Shown: positions 31,676 through 42,169 of the stretch, piece by piece
How positions within the stretch are numbered: the stretch's first letter is position 1
Layout: each line of letters begins with the position of its first letter
Source: Hippopus hippopus
Lineage: Eukaryota; Mollusca; Bivalvia; Cardiida; Cardiidae
DNA: 64,000 nt
NCBI GenBank assembly: GCA_946811185.2
Contig: OX328109.1
Location: 35,448,129-35,512,128, forward strand
Direction: 5' to 3'
Program-made: the position numbers and the translations under genes
Notes under the pieces: generated by a model
What the model was told of the DNA's origin: nothing
What the model saw: only the letters and a program-made list of their open reading frames with translations
Databases searched by the model: none

Positions 31676-31921
31676 AGCCATGTTCTGGCAAAAGGGGGCT
31701 TAATGCATCTCCCTGATGCATGATACCAATCAAGACATCACATAATTGTGGATCCTTAATAGCCACTTTTTTTTTAACAACCGACCTAAACATGAGGTGG
31801 AGAGGTAATTTGCCAATAGCGAAAAGTTTCGGCCCAGGTCAGCCTGCGCGGACTGCGCAGGCTGACCTAGGTCGATACTTTTCGCAGATGCATTAAGCCC
31901 CCTTTTTTACAGAGCATGGCT
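31676..31921 (-). repeat. Family E MITE, complete
   Basis: AGCCATGTTCTGGCAAAAG at the left and CAGAGCATGGCT at the right are inverted. TTAA follows the left end (GGCTTAATGCATC) and precedes the right one (GCATTAAGCCCC). The hairpin is at about 31833-31880. Confidence 0.9.
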
Positions 31922-31957
31922 CATCTATAATTACATCGTGCATGATGTTCAAGACAC

Positions 31958-32176
31958 TTTAAGTCTATATCAAACATTTTTGTGCCTGGAGAAGGCTTTT
32001 GAAAAAAATGCTGGAAAAGGTGAAGAAAATACTAGTAACTTGAATTTTCTCCTCTTCCCACAACGTTTTCTATGCTTTCAGAAATAAATTCCGTTATTTG
32101 ATACAATTCCGATTTGTCTCTTGCAAATGCTTTCAATTACACAAGTCTAACATTTTGTCGAGTAGTATAGAGTTAG
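31958..32176 (-). repeat. Family A MITE, decayed
   Basis: GGAGAAGGCTTTTGAAAA, TTTTCTCCTCTTCCCACAACG and ACAAGTCTAACATTTTGTCG keep the family order. Confidence 0.65.
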
Positions 32177-32179
32177 AAC

Positions 32180-32639
32180 TGTTTGTTTTATCTGTTCTTC
32201 AGGACACATAAATTTATTCATTTTATTGATTGTCATGAAAAGGTTCAACGCATTAGTTAATAAAAAAGAACGAAATAGATCTAAAATACACAAATTAACG
32301 ATGAATAGATAAGTAAATAAATATTCGATGAAACTTATCGTTTTCATTACAAAATTTTAATAATGTTATCATTTTGCATTTTATCAATTTTTTTTTTTAA
32401 CTTTGTTTTGTTTTCATTATTTCTAGAAGCATTCAGTCAACAATTTCGCTTAATTCTTATTTCTGTATATTTTCATAAAAAGCGTAAAATTAAAAACTTT
32501 CTGACACAGTTGATTCTGTTCAATAAGTGATGAGTAATAAATGAATTATTTTAGAAAAAAAAAAAAATGGTATGACGTGTTGATGGCTGATTGATTGAAT
32601 GACTGGCTGATTAATTCACAATGAATAGAAGATAAATCT
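32180..32639. other. Unassigned AT-rich stretch
   Basis: Poly(T) and poly(A) tracts at 32386-32398 and 32555-32567; otherwise nothing. Confidence 0.4.
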
Positions 32640-33120
32640 GCCAGTCTCTAGCAAAAGGGGGTTTAACTCTTTACCACATGACAAAATTTCGGACTCCACC
32701 AAATTGAAAGCATGTGCAGAGGACAAAATAAATGTAATTCTAAGGTTGATTTTTGTTTTTGACAGGGAAGAAAACATTGTGGGAAAGGGAGAAAATGCTG
32801 CTTGCCAGCATTTTCTCCTTTTCCCCCAATGTTTTCAAAAAGCCTTCTCCCCCAGGGTCGTTAAAAGTCGGGATTGTGTGGTAAAGGGTTAATGCGTCTT
32901 CGCGATGCATACTAAAGAAGTCCTCAAATAATTATGGATCCATAAAATCCGTTTTATATAACAAGCAATTGAATCTTGAGATAGACTGGTCCTTTGAAAT
33001 GATGAAAATCAACCAAAGTCGAAAAGTTTCGACCCAGGTCAGCTTGCACAGACTGCGCAGGCTGACCTGGGTCGATACTTTTTGCAGATGTATAAAACTC
33101 CTTTTTTACATAGCATGGCT
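32640..33120 (-). repeat. Family E MITE interrupted by family A
   Basis: The outer parts are 32640-32666 (GCAAAAGGGGGTTTAA) and 32889-33120 (TTAATGCGTCTTCGCGATGC onward, ending TAGCATGGCT). The hairpin is at about 33031-33080. The TTAA at the insertion point is duplicated. Confidence 0.88.
32663..32892 (+). repeat. Family A MITE nested in family E
   Basis: TTAACTCTTTACCACATGAC to GGTAAAGGGTTAA. The palindrome is 32770-32836 with centre GCTTGCC. Both TTAAs correspond to the single TTAA found in uninterrupted E copies. Confidence 0.92.
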
Positions 33121-33124
33121 CAAA

Positions 33125-33350
33125 TGGTCTGTGACATGCTCGTTTTTTGGAACAAACTTTAAGACAACAATTTCTGAAATATATACGTCAAGAACTGCAA
33201 AATATTTATGTACATGATATCAAAAAACTACTAAGCATAATGTTATTGTAGACATTTTGATAAGCATACACTTTTTATTTTATTCGGAACCACAAGAATA
33301 AATCTTAAGAAAATGAATAAATAGATAAGGAAACAAACAGATAAGGAAAT
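33125..33350. other. Unassigned stretch
   Basis: Nothing recognised apart from AT-richness leading into the microsatellite. Confidence 0.4.
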
Positions 33351-33376
33351 AAATCGATAAATAAATAAATAAATAA

Positions 33377-33408
<32 letters not shown>

Positions 33409-33438
33409 GTAGATAGATAGATAGATAGATAGATAGAT

Positions 33439-33479
<41 letters not shown>

Positions 33480-33605
33480 GGATAAATAAATAAGAGAGTG
33501 AGTGAGTGAGTGAGTGAGTGAGTGAGTGAGTGAAAGGTTGGGTGGGTGGGTGAGTGAGTGAATGAGTGAGCCAGGGAGGGAGCGAACGAACAAGCGAACG
33601 AATGA
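33351..33605. repeat. Compound microsatellite AAAT / GATA / GTGA
   Basis: AATA units, about 25 GATA units with two interruptions, AATA again, then about ten GTGA units grading into GGTG and GAGC variants. Confidence 0.97.
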
Positions 33606-33888
33606 ATGAACGTTGTTGCCTGAAAATACTTTCAATTTGGATAATTTTTACCCGTGAGGCAATGATTTAAAAAATTGTTCCAGATAAATTTCGGGTGGCA
33701 CATCCAGCGCGTAAGTGTCATCTGACGAGGTTCGACTGAAAATTACAGATTGTGGGATTGTGATGCATTCTATCGTGTTTCATCTTAAATTGCAACTTAC
33801 CTGGCTTTCCCGTTAAAAAAATGCATTACTTTTATTTGTATATAGCTGGCTCTAAATATGTTCATATTTCATAAAAAAAAAAAAACCC

Positions 33889-34012
33889 TTTATGTTATGT
33901 TATATCATGTCATGTGTTAAGTTATGTTATTTCATGGTGTAGTATGTTATGTTTTGGTATGTTATGTTATTCATGTTGATTCACGTTCTGTCATGTTGTG
34001 TTATGTAATGTT
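33889..34012. repeat. Imperfect ATGTT pentanucleotide repeat
   Basis: Runs of TTATG and TCATG units with frequent substitutions. Confidence 0.8.
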
Positions 34013-34014
34013 AA

Positions 34015-34520
34015 CAACAAAGTTGCAGTATGTAACTTTTAAAAAAGTTGGAATGCAGTATCAATTATTTATTAATGAAGTAGACCCCTAACGCTTCTAG
34101 TGCAACATGGACTGAAATTTCTTGTTAGTTGATAAATACGGATTTATACTGATATAATACTTTTTCACATTTTTAACCGACCAGAAATTCCTTTGATGTC
34201 TATCTTGAAATTATTTGTTGATACTTTTGTTAGTTTTCTGAAAAGGGAGGTAATTATTATCTCCTTTTGTAATGAGAATATAGTGGTTTTAGATTTATAA
34301 ATGGTAATTCAAAGAAGGAAAAAAAGGAAAAAATGGCTCCGTTAAAGTAGTACAATAATACTCATTTTTAATCATAGCAAATTTTGTAGGATAATATTAT
34401 AGTGGAAATAGCTGTTTTCCATTAGGGGTCTACTACCTTAATTAGGTTTTATACACGAAAAATTCATTAAAAAAAAAAGTGTAAGAAAATGAGAATCATA
34501 AGGAACAATTTTACACTTTT
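34015..34520. other. Unassigned stretch
   Basis: TAGACCCCTAACGCTTC at 34082 and AGGGGTCTACTACC at 34424 are a loose inverted pair about 350 bp apart; otherwise nothing. Confidence 0.4.
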
Positions 34521-34525
34521 TTCAA

Positions 34526-34586
34526 AATCACATGCAGACGACATTTTATCCTCTTCAAGAGGATAAAATCTCGTCTGCATGTGATT
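34526..34586. repeat. Perfect short palindrome
   Basis: AATCACATGCAGACGA and ATTTTATCCTCTT pair with AAGAGGATAAAAT and TCGTCTGCATGTGATT. There is one mismatch at the junction. Confidence 0.85.
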
Positions 34587-34589
34587 ATG

Positions 34590-35115
34590 AAAGTAACTGT
34601 TCGTCGTGAGATGATATCGCGTCGTTTTCCATCTTAGTAGCAATTATAGTTTTATCACAGAAAAAGCTGCAAATATACTAACATTTCAACGAAAAAGGAG
34701 TACTTCGTAAATCTCGAAATTAAGTTGTGTGTACTCTGCAGTCTGATCGTGATTTACGCCGCAAGGAAAAGCTACTTATGTCAACCATAAAGCTGAAATT
34801 GTAAAAATGTAATCGTTGTTTATTTAGGTTAAATTTGTTCTGAATATGTTTTACAAGTCATTTAAGTTCAGGCCATTATTTGGAGGAAAAGACGATTAAT
34901 GGTCTTGTTAGTTTTTTTTCATTTCCGTAAATACCGTACAAAATTTTGATGATGAATTTTTGGGGACTTAATATTTGATAACAGTGAAATCATCATTTGT
35001 TTTTTTATTTATTTATTTACATTAAGTCTATAATTATGCTGTCGAATGAACGAAAACAAAGAGGGTATACTTATTACCACTTTGTTTCCGAGGATTAATG
35101 AAAGTATAACGGGGT
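34590..35115. other. Unassigned stretch with hairpin-arm remnant
   Basis: CTGCAGTCTGATCGTGATTTACG at about 34736 (core GCAGTCTGATCGTGATT) looks like a lone family B right arm. The rest is not recognised. Confidence 0.4.
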
Positions 35116-35118
35116 TCA

Positions 35119-35159
35119 TTTCTCTCTGTCTCTCCCTCTCTTCTCAACACACACGCACC

Positions 35160-35205
<46 letters not shown>

Positions 35206-35215
35206 ACTCTCTCTC
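35119..35215. repeat. CT microsatellite
   Basis: TCTC tracts with an ACACAC interruption; the longest pure CT run is about 32 bp. Confidence 0.95.
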
Positions 35216-35430
35216 AATCAACAACACGCGCCATTTATGTTATGGTAGGTACAAATTTATCAACAATGACCTGAAAATGTTTACATTCCGCGATGTATTT
35301 TAATTCTGAAACAGTCAATAAAGAGATTATCAAAAGATACACATCGAAATTAAAACGAATCTTCGCTATCTTTTGTTTCTTTAAAAAAAATCGGAAATTC
35401 GGAAACTCTGACTCATACACAAGTATCATT

Positions 35431-35659
35431 TTAAAACGTATTACCACACACCCGAGTTTTAAAGACCCTGGGAAATTAGACTTTTGAAAACGTATTGAGA
35501 AAAGGAGAAAATGCTGGTAACCAGCATTTTCTCCTTTTCCCATTATGTTTTCTAACCTATAAGAAACAGATTGAGTCAATTGAGCTACTTTAATTTGTCG
35601 TCTAAAAATGTTTTTAATTTGGACCAGTCCAAAATTTTGTTGTTTGGTAAAGAGTTTAA
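35431..35659 (-). repeat. Family A MITE
   Basis: The palindrome at 35486-35552 differs between arms (GTATTGAGAAAAGG / CCTTTTCCCATTATG), so this copy is not matched. It ends GGTAAAGAGTTTAA. Confidence 0.85.
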
Positions 35660-35700
35660 TATGAGCGGGTACTTGGTGAACCGAAAAAACGTCAAGCCTT

Positions 35701-35935
35701 TTAATTCTTTACCCGATGACAAAGTCTTAGACTTGTCCAAATTGAAAAACCACAGACGACAGATAAAATGGGGCTCAAATGAAGAGAGTTGCCTTTGTTA
35801 GGATACGAAACTTGGACGGGAGTGGAGAAAATACTGGTTTCCTGCATTTTCTTCTTTTCCCATTACGTTTTCAAAAATCTTTTACGTGAGGGTTGTTGGA
35901 ATACGGGAGATTGATCGACGATAAGTAAACTGTGA
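35701..35935 (+). repeat. Family A MITE, decayed
   Basis: TTAATTCTTTACCCGATGAC and GACTTGTCCAAATTGAAAA begin it. The palindrome (about 35808-35874) has multiple mismatches. Confidence 0.7.
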
Positions 35936-36204
35936 ACGGCTATATTTTGTCGATGAAAAGGATTTTAAATCTACATGTACATCTGTATTCAAAGTTCAAC
36001 ACTTTCTTTCCTTAAACTAACTTAAAACATATTGAACATCACAGACCAAAGATAAAATTTCTCATTCTTTGCTTTTCGACAACGACGACAACAACAACAA
36101 TTTTGTGGTAATACTCGAAAGTAAACGTATAAACTAAAGTGGAGGCAGACGACAAGCTTTCCCGTATTTGGTCAAAATTGCTTTTATTTTTTAAATACTT
36201 TACA

Positions 36205-36262
36205 AAGGAGATAAAGACTGCATGTTCTGTTATGTCTGATCTTGCTTTACACCATCGACAAG
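36205..36262 (+). repeat. Family B/C hairpin remnant
   Basis: GACTGCATGTTCTG and ATGTCTGATCTTGCTTTAC keep the loop and right arm. Confidence 0.45.
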
Positions 36263-36267
36263 TACCT

Positions 36268-36436
36268 CTGGGCTCATATTCAACAACCATTCTTCGTCTC
36301 ATTTTCAGTTTTATTCAAGATTTAGAAAGTAACACAACTTCTGATTGGCTAAACCATTTGGTTTACTTTCAAATTTAGAAAATTCTTGAGAATAAGACTA
36401 AGAATGTTTTTAAGAATGGTTGGTAAATACGGACCC
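36268..36436. repeat. Family G palindrome with deletion
   Basis: The left arm is full (ACACAACTTCTGATTGGC). The right arm lacks the segment complementary to it, then resumes TTACTTTCAAATTTAGAAAA and ends AATACGGACCCTG. Confidence 0.75.
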
Positions 36437-36677
36437 TGAAATAGTCGACACCGTAACGGATATACATGTACTAGCTTTCATATCTTGAAACAAAACGGGA
36501 GTGGATAGCTTTGAAAACATTCTTGTAAAATATCGACAATCAAAATGTTTTCTGGTTTGATAATTAACATATAAAACATTGTAACCAAAGGACAGATCGT
36601 TCTTTACGAGCAATCCATTCTCTTGACATTATGTTTTGCAAAATTGATCTGAGGATACTAGTTCGTATTGAAAGAGT

Positions 36678-36893
36678 TTAAAAATAACAAAGTTTTAAAG
36701 ACATTGGGAAGGGACACCTTTGAAAATATTGTGGGGGAAAAAGGAGAAAATGCTGGTAACCAGCATTTTCTCCTTTTCCCACAATATTTTCTAAACTTTC
36801 GAAGAAAAATCAAACCATTTTAACCACATTTAATTTGTCGTCTACAAATGCTTTACATTTTGGAAATGTCTAAAACTTTCTCGTGTAGTAAAA
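36678..36893 (-). repeat. Family A MITE
   Basis: The palindrome is 36722-36791. AATATTG/CAATATT is matched on both arms, but the left arm has two extra bases (GTGGGGGAAAAAGG). Confidence 0.8.
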
Positions 36894-37172
36894 AAAAGTC
36901 ATGTCTCACTATGGATATCGTGGCCGTGTCACGTGACAGCGGTTGCTTGGAAACCCATTTTTGAACTGTCATCCTCTCGGAAGATGAATCGCCACATAAA
37001 ACATAAAAAAAACCTTATATTTTCTGAAGAGATAAAACAATTCTGCAATATGACACTGATAATCAAATACATAAAGTATGATGATGGTCGCAAAAGGTCT
37101 TAAAATTTCCAACTTTATCATTTTCTTGTAATAAACTTGCCCCTTCATCCCCGGAGCACTATATTATATATG

Positions 37173-37431
37173 TGTCATTCTATGTGAAAAGGGGTTTTAA
37201 CGTATCTGCAAAAAATATCTACCCATGTCAGCCTGCGCAGTCCGCGCAGGCTGACATGGGTAGAAACTTTTTGCTATCGGTCAATTTTCTGCATGTCCAA
37301 GGACGATTCTATTTCATGATTTAGTCGGTTGTTCGATAAAATGGATATTATAGATCCATAATTATGTGATGACTTGCTTTGTATAATGAATCACTGAGAT
37401 GCATTAAACCCCCTTTTCACAGAGCACGGCT
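37173..37431 (+). repeat. Family E MITE, complete
   Basis: CATTCTATGTGAAAAGG to CAGAGCACGGCT. The hairpin arms read TACCCATGTCAGCC and GGCTGACATGGGTA, each differing from the usual CGACCCAGGTCAGCC at matching positions. Confidence 0.9.
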
Positions 37432-37489
37432 CGTATATCTCAGAAACGAATTCAATAGAAAGTATCATGTTTCTGGGCGTATCGAGTTT

Positions 37490-38790
37490 TCTTTTTTACT
37501 CCTTACCGATGGATGAAATTTTAGACTTGAAAGGATAGAAAATATTGTGGAAAAAAGAGAAAACGCTGTTCGACAGACGGCATGATATTCTTGACGTATC
37601 AAGTTGTTTTTTTTTTCTAAACCTTGATCAATCGATGAAATTTTAGACTTGTCCAAATTGATTTAGCATTTGCACGCGACGAATAAAAAGTTCCTTAAAT
37701 GATGATGTTTGACTTTGAAAGGGTATAAAATATTGTGGAAAAGGAGAAAATGTTGTTTGATAGGAAGTATATTTCTTGTCGCACATTTCTTTTTTTCTTT
37801 TATTCTTCACCAGTTGATAGACTTTGAAACTTGTCCAAACAGGAAGTATTTGTCGGGGACAAACAAAGGCTCCAAAAATGGTATTTGTCTTGTTAAAGGT
37901 AGAAAGTATTGTGGAAAAAGAATAAAATGATGTTCAATAGACAGTATTCCTTTTCTTGGCGCATCAAAATTGCTCTTGTTTTCTATCGATAGAATTTTAG
38001 ACACAGCCGAAAGCATTTAGAGGCGATATATAGAATGTAGCCGAAATGATAGGCTTTGTTATTAAAAAATCAGAATACATCTTTGGTAAAAGAGAAAATG
38101 CCAGTCACCAGCATTTCTCCTATTTCAGCACTGTTTTCAAAGGTCTTCCTTGTAGGCTTCGTTTAGTTTGGATCTGTTAGTTGAAGGGTAAACTCTTTAC
38201 CACGCGATAAAATTTTAGACTTGCCCAAACTGGGAGTATTTTTTAGAGGTTAAGCCTTAAAAAATGATCCCAGTGATGAGAAACTCATTATATGTATATG
38301 TGCTGTGACAATGCACAACTTGTATACGTCAAAAAATAAATGTCAGTTCAGTTCAGTTCAGGTGAGATTTTTCTATAAAATGATAGAAAATATTGTGGAA
38401 AAGGAGAAAATGCTATTATACAAGACAGTATATCATTTTTACGTGTCATATCAAGTTGTCTTAAATTCTTTACCAATCGATAAAATGAGATTTTTCGATG
38501 AAAGGATGGAAATTAATTTTTATTGTTGAAAAGATGAAAATGTTCAATAGACAATATTTATTTTTGGTCATATCAAGACATTCTCAGTCACACGGTCAAA
38601 TGAGAAACTTGAATGTAAGCAATTCCAGACGACAAATTTAAAGTGGCTCAAAGTGCTGTACACATGGTTTTGTCTTTGGATGAGTATGTAATATTGTTGG
38701 AAAATGAGAAAATGCTGTTTACTAGCATTTTCTCCCTTTCCCCACCATGTCTCAAAAGCCGACATGTACAAGATGGTTAAAGATATTAGG
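37490..38790 (+). repeat. Decayed tandem array of family A half-elements
   Basis: About seven units carry GATGAAATTTTAGACTTG-like, TATTGTGGAAAAGGAG-like and TTCAATAGACAGTAT-like blocks, then TCATATCAAGTTG-like joins (about 37591, 37774, 37955, 38447, 38569). Typical spacing is 120-260 bp. Most units lack a right arm; the units near 38090 and 38710 keep a partial palindrome. Confidence 0.65.
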
Positions 38791-39044
38791 TTATGAAGAC
38801 TAATCACGCTCTTTGTGGTATTTCGGATAGAGTTATTTATTATGTGTTTGACATTTTTCTTTTCAACGAAAATTCGGTTCTATCACTGCGGGTGGTGCAC
38901 CTATTTACGCGTTCCTTGTCTTTCTGCATCAGTGCTACAGTGCTGAACACTCTTTCCAAGCCGCTGGCTCCTTTTGCGAGTTGCACAACATCAAAATGAC
39001 GTTTAGCGATGGGAGAAAAATCAATCCGAACACTCAATCCTGCA

Positions 39045-39237
39045 AAGGGCCCGAATTCACCAACCATTGTTAAGAACATTTCCCTTGCCTTGTTCTGAGG
39101 CATTTTCAAAAATTAAAAGAAACACAACCTCTGACTGGCCTATCCAAATGGTTTAACCACTCGAAAAGTGCATTATATTCTTAGATCGAGAATAAAGCTT
39201 CGAATGAAATTAAGAATGGTTGGTCAATACAGTCCCT
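39045..39237. repeat. Family G palindrome, decayed
   Basis: CACCAACCATTGTTAAGAAC to TTAAGAATGGTTGGTCAATAC, with CTCTGACTGGCCTATCC at the centre. Confidence 0.65.
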
Positions 39238-39270
39238 AGTATACCTCCGAGTCACATGGGCTAGACGAAT

Positions 39271-39502
39271 TTTATTCCCTTTCCCACATAATCCAGAGCT
39301 TTAACGACCCGGAGCAAAAACCCTTATGAAAACAGTGTGGAAAAAGGAGAAAACGCTGGTAACCAGCATTTTCTCCTTTTTCCCACACTGTTTTCTACCA
39401 AACCATACACAAATCTCAGTTTTTAAGTCACATTTAGTTTGTCGTCTGCAACTGCTTTGAATTTGGACTAGTCTTAAACTCTGTCGTTTGGTAAAGAGTT
39501 CA
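39271..39502 (-). repeat. Family A MITE
   Basis: The palindrome is 39328-39395. AACAGTGTGG and CCACACTGTT are matched changes from AACATTGTGG / CCACAATGTT. One arm alone has AAACGC. Confidence 0.85.
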
Positions 39503-39555
39503 CATAGAGTGTATCATTTCTTGTCGTATGAAGTTGCCGCTTATGTGATGATTTG

Positions 39556-39776
39556 TACCGTTTTACCAAACGACAAAATTTTAGACTTTTCCAAATTGAG
39601 AGTATTTGCAGACGACAAAATGAAAACTGTTTTTTTTTTGGGGTGGGGGGGAAATAGAAAACATTATGGGAAAAGAAGAAAATGCTGGTTACCAACATTT
39701 TCTTCTTTTCCCACAATGTTTTCAAAAGCCAACTTGGTTAGGGTCGTTAAAATTTGGGGTTGTGTGGTACAGGGAC
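39556..39776 (+). repeat. Family A MITE
   Basis: The palindrome is 39657-39723. GAAGAAAATG and CATTTTCTTC are matched on both arms (usual GGAGAAAATG). A T/G homopolymer tract sits left of it. Confidence 0.85.
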
Positions 39777-39872
39777 AAAATAATAATACAACTTTGGGCT
39801 CGGCGAATTTCAACTGAAAGCATAATATTTCTTGACGGGAGAAGTTGCTTTTTAGTGATGATTTCTTGTACC

Positions 39873-39902
39873 ACACACACATACACACACATACACTCAC
39901 AA
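39873..39902. repeat. Short CA microsatellite
   Basis: ACACACACATACACACAC and similar. Confidence 0.8.
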
Positions 39903-39996
39903 AGAAAGCCTCCTTTCCTAAATTGGCAAAAAAAGTTTGATGGATGGATGAAGAACCTAAAAACATTTCGACCTGAAACAAATTCACAACAAACGA

Positions 39997-40067
39997 CATT
40001 TTACTCTTTACTAAACGACAAAATTTTAGACTTGTACGCAGTTGAAAATAGACGAATCAAATATCCA
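39997..40067 (+). repeat. Family A left-end fragment
   Basis: ACTCTTTACTAAACGACAAA, then TTAGACTTGTACGC; the rest is absent. Confidence 0.65.
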
Positions 40068-40107
40068 TGGGTACAGTAATGACTTGATTTCCGTTACTTG
40101 TCTTCCG

Positions 40108-40316
40108 TGGCCCGGTTTTGCCAACCATTACAAGTAGTATTCTTCGTATTAAAAGTATTAAGTATGTAGTATTAAGATTTAGAAGGCGACACGATTTCCA
40201 GTTGGCTAGACAGTTTGGTTTAATCAATCAGAAAATGTGTTTCCTTGAACTTTAGAAAAATCTTGAGAGTGAGAATTAACATGCCATTTAAAACAGTTGA
40301 TGTATACGGCCCTTGG
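40108..40316. repeat. Family G palindrome, decayed
   Basis: TTGCCAACCATTACAAG to GTATACGGCCCTTGG, with a centre ATTTCCAGTTGGCTAGAC / TTTAATCAATCAGAAAAT. Confidence 0.6.
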
Positions 40317-40367
40317 TTTTTCAATATACGCTGAGCCCCCATACCTCAGACTTTACAGAAGCGGCTG

Positions 40368-40570
40368 AAAATCTATTGGGCTATCACGGAATACCGAAAT
40401 TTTCATTGGTCGACCATCGAATGCTGTTACTAAGATTAGCACGTTGGTGCATCCCCTCTACAGTATATGAAATATATGATATAGAGGTAATGCGACAATG
40501 TGCCATTTTAAGTAACAGTGTTCAATGATCGACCAATGAAAATTTCATAGCTCCGTGATAAACCAATGGA
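40368..40570. repeat. Foldback repeat
   Basis: GGGCTATCACGGAATACCG and AAATTTTCATTGGTCGACCA are inverted at GATCGACCAATGAAAATTT and GCTCCGTGATAAACC. The spacer carries a further mismatched inverted part. Confidence 0.65.
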
Positions 40571-40574
40571 ACTT

Positions 40575-40812
40575 CAAAGGCCTGTGGTCGTTACGAAAAG
40601 GGCTAAAAATCCAAAAGTTATAAGTTCGAATTCTGGCTATGCCAAAATTTTTTCCAAAGTTTGCTAATCTTCGCTCTTTGCGACAGGATTCATTTCTTTG
40701 GAGCAGCTGAAAATTGTTTCGACTTCAATAATGTTGGAAATTAGGAGGTTATGGAAAAAGAAATTTAGAAAATGAATTACAGTTGAAAAGGGCGTTAGTA
40801 CAGAACAAACAA
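40575..40812 (+). mobile_element. SINE, decayed
   Basis: TAAGTTCGAATTCTGGC is box B-like and TGCGACAGGATTCATTTC matches other SINE bodies. The tail is degraded (GAAAAGGGCGTTAGTACAG). Confidence 0.5.
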
Positions 40813-40852
40813 ATTCACATAATCCACCTTCAAATCTATCTGAAAATATACC

Positions 40853-41015
40853 AGCCGTGATCTCTGAGAAGGGGGTTTAATACATCTGCAAAAAGTATCG
40901 ACCCAGGTCAGCCTGCGCAGTACGCGCAGGCTGACCCGTGTCGATACATTTCGCTTTCGGTAAATATCCTGCACGTCAAAGGACCATTCTACCCCATTAT
41001 TCAGTAAACTTTAGG
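40853..41015 (+). repeat. Family E MITE, truncated
   Basis: AGCCGTGATCTCTGAGAAG and a hairpin (GACCCAGGTCAGCCTGCGC with CGCAGGCTGACCCGTGTCG) are present. It stops after CCATTATTCAGTAAAC. Confidence 0.75.
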
Positions 41016-41025
41016 AATAGATGGA

Positions 41026-41096
41026 CGGATGCACCGGCCGAAGCGATGTAACCGAAATAATGTTGAAATTGACTTGAATACCAAACAAACACACAA
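41026..41096 (+). mobile_element. SINE tail fragment
   Basis: GCACCGGCCGAAGCGATGTAA and AATAATGTTGAAATTGAC, then AAACAAACACAC. Confidence 0.5.
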
Positions 41097-41099
41097 ACG

Positions 41100-41645
41100 T
41101 TTACAGCTTATAGTTTATCAATATACACGTACGAGTCTTGTTTTCGTTCCTACTCGTGTTTGTCTAACCAACGTGTAATTTTAGATTTCCAATACTGTAC
41201 ATGGACATTTTATATTTCATAGAAATTGGAGAAAAATAATTCCATTTCTGAGGATTTATGTCTGTAAACGGGGATAGTTCCAGTTCGTGATACTATATTA
41301 TCGTTTTTCTAACCACATCTTTCTGTTTAAGTATTATCTTACAATTAAGTCCATAAAATACGGTGATAATACGTTCTTATGTTTTATTTGAAATACAGTG
41401 ATTATTTGTCAATAAAGTCTTAAGTAATACATTTAGATTTTTTTGTCGTGAATTAAAATTTCTCGAAAAACACTAGATCTAATAAACAATACAAGATGTG
41501 CTGCAAGCGTAAGGGAACCGTGCTATTCTATTTGGCTAATACGGTTCAACTTTCGCAGTTTGAATAACCAGAGTATCGTTTTGCAATCAGAAACTCCGTC
41601 AGTGATATCAAAGATGACGTGAACGAACTATGTAAGACGTTTTAT
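41100..41645. other. Unassigned stretch
   Basis: Nothing recognised. Confidence 0.4.
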
Positions 41646-41649
41646 TTCA

Positions 41650-42165
41650 TGCTTTGCAGTCGTTTATCAAGAAATAATGGTGATTTAGGTTCGATATTTC
41701 ATGGTTACGACCAGTGAAAAATACCGATTTTATGTATTCTAACTCTTCAATTGAAGCCGGAAACAGTAGTTCCCGCGCACTAGTTACCTAGGTAAACAGC
41801 ACGTGTCATCCAAACAGAGGGAACTATGATATAATTTACGTGCATATACCCTATATTTCTCGAGCTTTACTTATAATTGTAATTCGTTGTTATGTGAGGG
41901 GAGTACACCACGGGGAATTTTCGAAAACAACGGTACTGGATTTTGACGAAAGCCCCAACAAAAGAGGAAGGGGTTAGAAGCATGAAATAGATAGAATTGT
42001 TTTTTTCTTTTTCGTTGAAAGATCGAAATTCATTTCATCTCGTGGACATCATCGGAAATATTTTCACTCGTGGCTGTGCATCTCGTTAAAATATTGTCGA
42101 TGATGTTCACTCGATAAAATAAATTTCGATCTTTCACACAAAAAAAAAAAAATATCTTCCATATA
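41650..42165 (+). repeat. Family N repeat
   Basis: The order of blocks matches 17100-17550, and this copy keeps a longer terminal foldback (GAAAGATCGAAATTCATTTC / TAAATTTCGATCTTTC) around ATTTTCACTCGTGGCTG. Confidence 0.8.
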
Positions 42166-42169
42166 TTTT

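Noticed and set aside
33438..33635. Ser/Leu/Thr repeat peptide
   Set aside because: Translation of the GATA/GTGA microsatellite.
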